Shown here piece by piece: positions 14,595 to 18,627 of a stretch of DNA of 18,627 nucleotides. How positions within the stretch are numbered: the stretch's first letter is position 1; every line of letters begins with the position of its first letter. The stretch comes from Dehalococcoidia bacterium (GTDB lineage: Bacteria > Chloroflexota > Dehalococcoidia > UBA3495). A program made the translations under genes and the position numbers. The notes below the pieces were generated by a model. It saw only the letters and a list, made by a program, of their open reading frames with translations. It had not been told where the DNA came from and searched no databases. The stretch covers positions 1 through 18,627 of the forward strand of contig JAPKDE010000025.1 of assembly GCA_028822675.1 (NCBI GenBank), in the 5' to 3' direction.

Positions 14595-16907
14595 ATGGTT
14601 TCCAATGTGGTCCTTTCTAACGAAGAATTCGACGTGGTCGGTACCAGACCCATCCGCCACGATGGCAACGACAAAGTAACCGGACGGGCGCGTTACAGCG
14701 CTGACATCTCTCTGCCTAGAATGCTCACAGGCAAGATTCTCCGCAGCCCCCACGCCCACGCCAAGATCAAGTCCATCGACACCAGTAAGGCCATGGCCCT
14801 GCCCGGTGTCCTGGCGGTGGTTACCTCCGCTGATTTTGCCCAGCCAAGCGGGAAAATCACGGACCTAGGCGAAGGCGCCATGGCCAACCCCAAGTGGATC
14901 AGCAACAACATAATGGCCGCTGAGAAGGTCCTGTATAAAGGCCACGCCGTAGCTGCGGTGGCGGCCATCAACAGCGAGGTGGCAGAACAAGCCACCGCTT
15001 TGATTGAGGTGGACTACGAGGTTCTGCCCGCAGTTACCGACGTCTTGGAAGCCATGAAACCCGACGCACCGATCCTGCACGAAAGACTCGCCAACTCGAC
15101 GAACGCGAACATACGCCCCGGTGGACTTCGCGACGAAGACGACACAGAAAAGGCTACCAACATCTCCAACCATTTCGTATTTGAATTGGGAGATGCTGAT
15201 GCGGGCTTTAAAAAGGCTGACATCATCGTGGAGCGGGAGTACCGCACCGCCACTGTGCATCAGGGTTATATTGAACCCCACACCGCAACGGCAATGTGGG
15301 GCGAAGATGGCAAACTGACAGTTTGGGCTAGCAGCCAAGGCCACTTCCAAATACGGGACCTCACAAGCTTGGTCCTGGGCATCCCAGTCTCCCAGATCAA
15401 GATTGTCCCCATGGAGATTGGCGGAGGCTTTGGTGGCAAGACAGTCATCTATCTGGAACCGGTGGTTGCCGCGCTCTCAAAGAAAGCCCGCCGACCAGTG
15501 AAGATTTCTATGGGCCGCTCAGAAGTGTTTGAGGCCACCGGCCCAACCTCGGGCAGTTCCATGCGGGTAAAGATTGGGGCCAACAACGACGGCATGATCA
15601 CGGCCGCTGACGTCACTATGATCTACGAAGCCGGCGGTTTCCCCGGTTCGCCCATCGTCCAGGCCTGCCAGTGCGTGTTGACACCCTACGAGATCGCCGA
15701 CGGCAGAATCGAAGGGTACGACGTGTTGGTCAACAAGCCCAAGGCCGCCGCCTACCGCGCACCAGGCGTGCCTGCAGCGTCCTTTGCCGTGGAATCGGTG
15801 ATTGACGAGATTTGCCAGAAATTGGGAGTTGATCCGCTGGAGTTCAGGGTCAAGAACGGAGTTAAAGAAGGCAGCCGCCGAATCCCAGGCCCAGTCCTGC
15901 AGAAGGTGGGCTACATGGAGACTCTGGCAGCGGCCATGAATACCGATCACTATAAATCTAAGTTGGAAGGCCCCAACCGAGGTCGCGGCGTTGCTGCCGG
16001 GTTCTGGTTCAACGGCACAGGCCCAGCCTGCGCCACCGGTAGCGTTAATGGTGACGGCACCGTGAGCTTGGTTGAAGGTTCAGCAGACATCGGCGGCGGA
16101 CGAGCATCCGTGGCCATGCAGATGGCTGAGGTTCTTGGCATCCCCGCTGAAGATGTCCACCCTACGGTCGGCGACACCGACGCCGTTGGATATACCTCAC
16201 TGACCGCCGGCAGCGGAGCAACCTTCAAGTCTGGTTGGGCTTCTTACGAAGCGGCCCATGACATCAAACAACAGATGATCGAGCGCGCCGCTCGGATCTG
16301 GGAAGTGACCACTGATGACGTGGAGTTCACCAAGGGCGTGGCCTCCCACAAATCAGACCCCGAGCTGAAACTGACTTTTAAACAATTGGCTGCCCGGCTA
16401 AACGGCACCGGCGGACCCATCGTTGGTCGGGGCAACGTCAACCCTGCGGGTGTTGGCAACGCCTTCGCCGTCCATATAGTAGATGTGGAAGTGGACCCGG
16501 ACACCGGCAAGGTGGACGTTCTCCGCTACACCGCGCTACAGGATGTTGGTAAGGCCATCCACCCCAGCTATGTGGAAGGTCAATTGCAGGGCGGAGTCGC
16601 CCAGGGTATCGGCTGGGCCTTGAACGAGGAGTATGTCTATAACGCTTCCGGTGAGATGGATAACTCATCATTCTTGGACTACCGGATGCCCACCAGCTTG
16701 GACTTGCCGATGATCGACACGGTCATTGTAGAAGTAGCAAACCCGGGCCATCCCTTCGGAGCCAGGGGCGTTGGCGAAGTATGTATCGTGCCTCCACTGG
16801 CCGCCATGGCCAATGCCATCCACGACGCTGCTGGTGTCCGGATGGAAGTGCTGCCAATGTCCCCCGGCAACGTGCTGGAAGCAATGTGGGCCAAAGACGG
16901 AAAGTAA
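14595..16907 (+). CDS. xanthine dehydrogenase family molybdopterin-binding (large) subunit
   Basis: 770 aa, full length for the large subunit of molybdenum hydroxylases (CoxL/XdhB type). AGGAG lies 7 nt before the ATG. Two domains are visible: the N-terminal aldehyde-oxidase a/b hammerhead from GTRPIRHDGNDKVTGRARYSADI, then the molybdopterin domain with GGGFGGKT at 276-283, AYRAPG at 386-391 and the catalytic GARGVGE ending at Glu728. The active-site loop lacks the AYxCSFR of form-I CO dehydrogenase, so a hydroxylase of an N-heterocycle, aldehyde or other organic is more likely. No FAD (medium) or 2Fe-2S (small) subunit gene lies next to it, so partners must be encoded elsewhere. A strong terminator follows at 16943-16976. 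Confidence 0.93.
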   Translation: MVSNVVLSNEEFDVVGTRPIRHDGNDKVTGRARYSADISLPRMLTGKILRSPHAHAKIKSIDTSKAMALPGVLAVVTSADFAQPSGKITDLGEGAMANPKWISNNIMAAEKVLYKGHAVAAVAAINSEVAEQATALIEVDYEVLPAVTDVLEAMKPDAPILHERLANSTNANIRPGGLRDEDDTEKATNISNHFVFELGDADAGFKKADIIVEREYRTATVHQGYIEPHTATAMWGEDGKLTVWASSQGHFQIRDLTSLVLGIPVSQIKIVPMEIGGGFGGKTVIYLEPVVAALSKKARRPVKISMGRSEVFEATGPTSGSSMRVKIGANNDGMITAADVTMIYEAGGFPGSPIVQACQCVLTPYEIADGRIEGYDVLVNKPKAAAYRAPGVPAASFAVESVIDEICQKLGVDPLEFRVKNGVKEGSRRIPGPVLQKVGYMETLAAAMNTDHYKSKLEGPNRGRGVAAGFWFNGTGPACATGSVNGDGTVSLVEGSADIGGGRASVAMQMAEVLGIPAEDVHPTVGDTDAVGYTSLTAGSGATFKSGWASYEAAHDIKQQMIERAARIWEVTTDDVEFTKGVASHKSDPELKLTFKQLAARLNGTGGPIVGRGNVNPAGVGNAFAVHIVDVEVDPDTGKVDVLRYTALQDVGKAIHPSYVEGQLQGGVAQGIGWALNEEYVYNASGEMDNSSFLDYRMPTSLDLPMIDTVIVEVANPGHPFGARGVGEVCIVPPLAAMANAIHDAAGVRMEVLPMSPGNVLEAMWAKDGK

Positions 16908-16942
16908 GGGACATTAACCCTTCGATTCCAATAAGCTAAACC

Positions 16943-16976
16943 AAGCGCCTCGGCTGAAAAGTCGGGGCGCTTTTTT
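16943..16976 (+). terminator. intrinsic terminator after the molybdenum hydroxylase gene
   Basis: A 13-bp stem (16943-16955 with 16960-16972, two G-U pairs) closed by a GAAA tetraloop runs directly into T6 (16971-16976). It starts 36 nt after the stop codon. The clearest intrinsic terminator in the window. Confidence 0.88.
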
Positions 16977-17021
16977 GTGCGAGTTTTACGCGCCGTAGCA
17001 CTGATTGGAACTGCGCCAACA

Positions 17022-17030
17022 TGTCATAAT
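17022..17030 (+). promoter_or_regulatory. extended -10 promoter
   Basis: TGTCATAAT at 17022-17030 fits TGn plus a CATAAT -10 and has no good -35, as expected for an extended -10 promoter. The start of transcription would be near 17037, about 50 nt before the ATG at 17087. Confidence 0.4.
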
Positions 17031-17086
17031 ACCGGCTACTTTCCGACGCACATTTGAAGACATAAAAACCAACCGGGAGAAACATC

Positions 17087-17947
17087 ATGTCCCTTGCACG
17101 TGAGCGGTTCCGCACCGTGTTATCCAGGCCAGAATGTACCCTGGCCGCCAACATATTTGATCCGCTATCGGCCCGCATCGCCCACATGCTGGACTATGAG
17201 GTCTGTTTCTTGTCTGGCTCAGTGCACAAAGTCGCCAACCTGGCGATGCCCGACACCGTTCTGGTCAACATGTCTGATTTGGTGGACGTCTGTCGCCGAA
17301 TCACCAGGATCGCCGATGTTAGCCTGATGCACGACGGTGAAGACGGCTTTGGCAACGCGGTCAACGTGGTTCGGTCCGTTAAAGAATTGGAGGCTGCGGG
17401 CGTGGCAGCAATCGAAATCGAAGATGCCATACCGCCAACTCAGTTCAACCAGAAAAGCCTGGGATTGTTCTCACAGGCAGAGCAGATGGGCAAGTTAGAA
17501 GCGGCCGTTGCGGCCCGTACCGACCCAATGACTGTCATTGTGGCCAGAACCACAGCCCTGGCCGAATTTCCCCTGGAAGAGGCGCTGGAGCGCATCAAGG
17601 CCTATTCTCAGACCGGGGTAGAGGCCATCAGGCTGGCGGGGCTGAAGACCAGGGAGCAATTGGAAGCGGTCCACCAAGCAACGTCGTTGCCGCTCACAGT
17701 GTTGAGCCCTCCCGACAACATGATGGATGATATGGATTTTCTTGCCGCCAACGGTGTGAGCATCGTGATGGCTGGCAACCCGGCATTGGGCATGGCAATT
17801 CAGGCCATCTACGACTCATTCAAGCATCTGAAAGACGGCGGCTCGGTGGCGGATTTAGCGCCCAGAGAAGCCAACGCAGAACTGATCCGGCAGGTGAACC
17901 GCACTGGTGAGTTCATCCAACTACAGGAGCAATATTTACGCAATTGA
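17087..17947 (+). CDS. isocitrate lyase / PEP mutase superfamily protein, oxaloacetate-decarboxylase-like
   Basis: 286 aa; GGGAG lies about 7 nt before the ATG. The TIM-barrel of the ICL/PEP-mutase superfamily is evident: IFDPLSARIAHMLDYEVCFLSG at 23-44, HDGEDGFGNAVNV at 82-94, AAGVAAIEIEDAIPPTQF at 103-120, VIVARTTALAE at 150-160, and a C-terminal EEYLxx-like tail (LQEQYLRN). The IEDxxxPxQF motif resembles PA4872-type oxaloacetate decarboxylases more than methylisocitrate lyase, and the lyase KKCGH motif is absent. Glu85 stands where the Mg-binding DxD of the family has its second Asp. The expected reaction is cleavage or decarboxylation of an alpha-keto dicarboxylate. It is convergent with the HpcH/HpaI gene across a bidirectional terminator. 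Confidence 0.85.
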   Translation: MSLARERFRTVLSRPECTLAANIFDPLSARIAHMLDYEVCFLSGSVHKVANLAMPDTVLVNMSDLVDVCRRITRIADVSLMHDGEDGFGNAVNVVRSVKELEAAGVAAIEIEDAIPPTQFNQKSLGLFSQAEQMGKLEAAVAARTDPMTVIVARTTALAEFPLEEALERIKAYSQTGVEAIRLAGLKTREQLEAVHQATSLPLTVLSPPDNMMDDMDFLAANGVSIVMAGNPALGMAIQAIYDSFKHLKDGGSVADLAPREANAELIRQVNRTGEFIQLQEQYLRN

Positions 17948-17982
17948 TCCAGCCATTTCTCGTTGAGTTTGTGATTCGGACA

Positions 17983-18023
17983 AAAAGGCCCAGCCGCCCC
18001 GTGTTGGGATGGCAGGGCCTTTT
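17983..18023. terminator. bidirectional terminator between convergent genes
   Basis: aaaaggccc (17983-17991) pairs exactly with gggcctttt (18015-18023), with an inner gcc/ggc pairing. The A-run on one side and T-run on the other let it act on both strands. It serves the gene ending at 17947 and the minus-strand gene ending at 18038. Confidence 0.75.
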
Positions 18024-18037
18024 GGCAGTCCAATAAT

Positions 18038-18627
18038 TTAAAGTTCGGCTTCTACTCGTTTGCGGAAGTCTTCTCCGGCCAAACGCAGCAGGCCCTGAGA
18101 TGAAACAGTGATGAAGTTGGCACCAAGCTTGATGAACTCGGCCACACCGGCAGCGTCGGCCGGTGAGTTACCACCGGCACCAACGTTGATATTTCCGGCC
18201 CTGATTCTGGGTATCACCTGGCCCATCAATTCACGTACCTTGGCCGTGCCGGGGTTTCCCATGCTCTGTCCCAGATCACTAGCAGCGACGTGAATTACAT
18301 CTATCCCTGGCACCTTCAATATGGCGTCTAGGTTCTCTACGGCCTGGGTTTCTTCGACCATGGGTATCACCATTACCTGGGAGTTGACCCAACTGGAAGA
18401 CTCTTCCCTGGTGCCGGCGGTGCCATAGTCGTGGGCGCGGCCACTACTGGCAGCGCCGCGATGACCTTCAGGGTAATAGCGTGCTGCCTTGGTTACCGAT
18501 TCTGCTTCTTCTTTGTTGTTGACGTGCGGGATGATCAGTCCCTGTACGCCCCGGTCCAGGAAACGCAGGATTGTGGCGTCGTCGTGGTCTGGGATACGGG
18601 CAATGGGCGTGATGCCAAATACTTCGG
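18038..18627 (-). CDS. HpcH/HpaI aldolase family protein, 5' end outside the window
   Basis: The frame is open from the stop at 18038 to the window edge (195 codons readable), so the ATG at 18373 is internal and the N-terminus is missing. Family features in order: PIARIPDHDDATILRFLDRG, GLIIPHVNNKEEAE (the PHV region), AARYYPEGHRG, MVIPMVEETQAVENLDAI (Glu of the metal site) and IDVIHVAASDLGQSMG (Asp of the metal site), ending near ITVSSQGLL. These match class II pyruvate-dependent aldolases such as 2,4-dihydroxyhept-2-enedioate or 2-keto-3-deoxy-sugar-acid aldolases, which split a hydroxy-keto acid into pyruvate and an aldehyde. The family is certain; the substrate is not. The product may feed the convergent keto-acid enzyme at 17087-17947, which is inference. 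Confidence 0.88.
   Translation of the reverse strand, partial: EVFGITPIARIPDHDDATILRFLDRGVQGLIIPHVNNKEEAESVTKAARYYPEGHRGAASSGRAHDYGTAGTREESSSWVNSQVMVIPMVEETQAVENLDAILKVPGIDVIHVAASDLGQSMGNPGTAKVRELMGQVIPRIRAGNINVGAGGNSPADAAGVAEFIKLGANFITVSSQGLLRLAGEDFRKRVEAEL

Noticed and set aside
14595..16907. Aerobic CO dehydrogenase (CoxL)
   Set aside because: The active-site loop reads AYRAPG rather than the form-I AYxCSFR, and coxM/coxS are absent, so only the broader family is called.
18038..18373. 111-aa protein starting at the internal ATG 18373
   Set aside because: The same frame stays open to the window edge and encodes the conserved HpcH/HpaI middle region, so the ATG is internal.

Overview
The window reads as a bacterial chromosome segment dense in catabolic enzymes. 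The family mix points to a Chloroflexota of the SAR202 / Dehalococcoidia type: class III (CaiB/BaiF) CoA transferases, luciferase-like flavin monooxygenases, MmgE/PrpD, a xanthine-dehydrogenase-type molybdenum hydroxylase, and ICL/PEP-mutase and HpcH/HpaI enzymes. This taxonomic call is inference from gene content. There is no rRNA, tRNA, CRISPR array, transposase, phage gene, transporter or recognisable transcription factor in the window.

Left block (about 192-4657, minus strand). Four genes appear to form one operon, transcribed right to left: a DUF35 zinc-ribbon/OB-fold protein, an SCP-x-like thiolase fold with a degenerate C-terminal active-site motif, and two CaiB/BaiF CoA transferases. 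A perfect 15-bp hairpin sits in the gap before the first transferase. The likely theme is CoA transfer onto a carboxylic acid plus thiolase- or aldolase-type C-C bond chemistry on the thioester.

Middle block (5110-11771). A divergent 452-bp spacer leads to a plus-strand alpha/beta hydrolase. Next is a frameshifted lipoprotein gene whose near-consensus promoter ends 7 nt before the ATG, so it is probably leaderless. An MmgE/PrpD gene and a second alpha/beta hydrolase follow as a pair. A convergent, minus-strand luciferase-like monooxygenase shares a 233-bp divergent promoter region with a plus-strand protein resembling GH43-type beta-propellers. A perfect 12-bp palindrome lies over the predicted start of transcription of the monooxygenase.

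Right block (11772-18627). A 410-bp spacer with a possible long-loop terminator leads to an amidohydrolase-2 protein with an altered metal motif. It is followed by a LimB-like flavin monooxygenase with a TTG start, a lone molybdopterin-binding hydroxylase large subunit, an ICL/PEP-mutase (oxaloacetate-decarboxylase-like) protein and, convergent to it, an HpcH/HpaI aldolase cut by the window end. Most genes here look like single units separated by terminators.

Taken together the window looks like an oxidative catabolic island for recalcitrant carboxylic or cyclic compounds: oxygenation, hydroxylation, hydrolysis, CoA transfer and C-C cleavage. No single pathway can be assigned from sequence alone. 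The features most worth checking are the DUF35/thiolase/CaiB operon, the leaderless frameshifted lipoprotein, the operator-like palindrome and several active-site substitutions.
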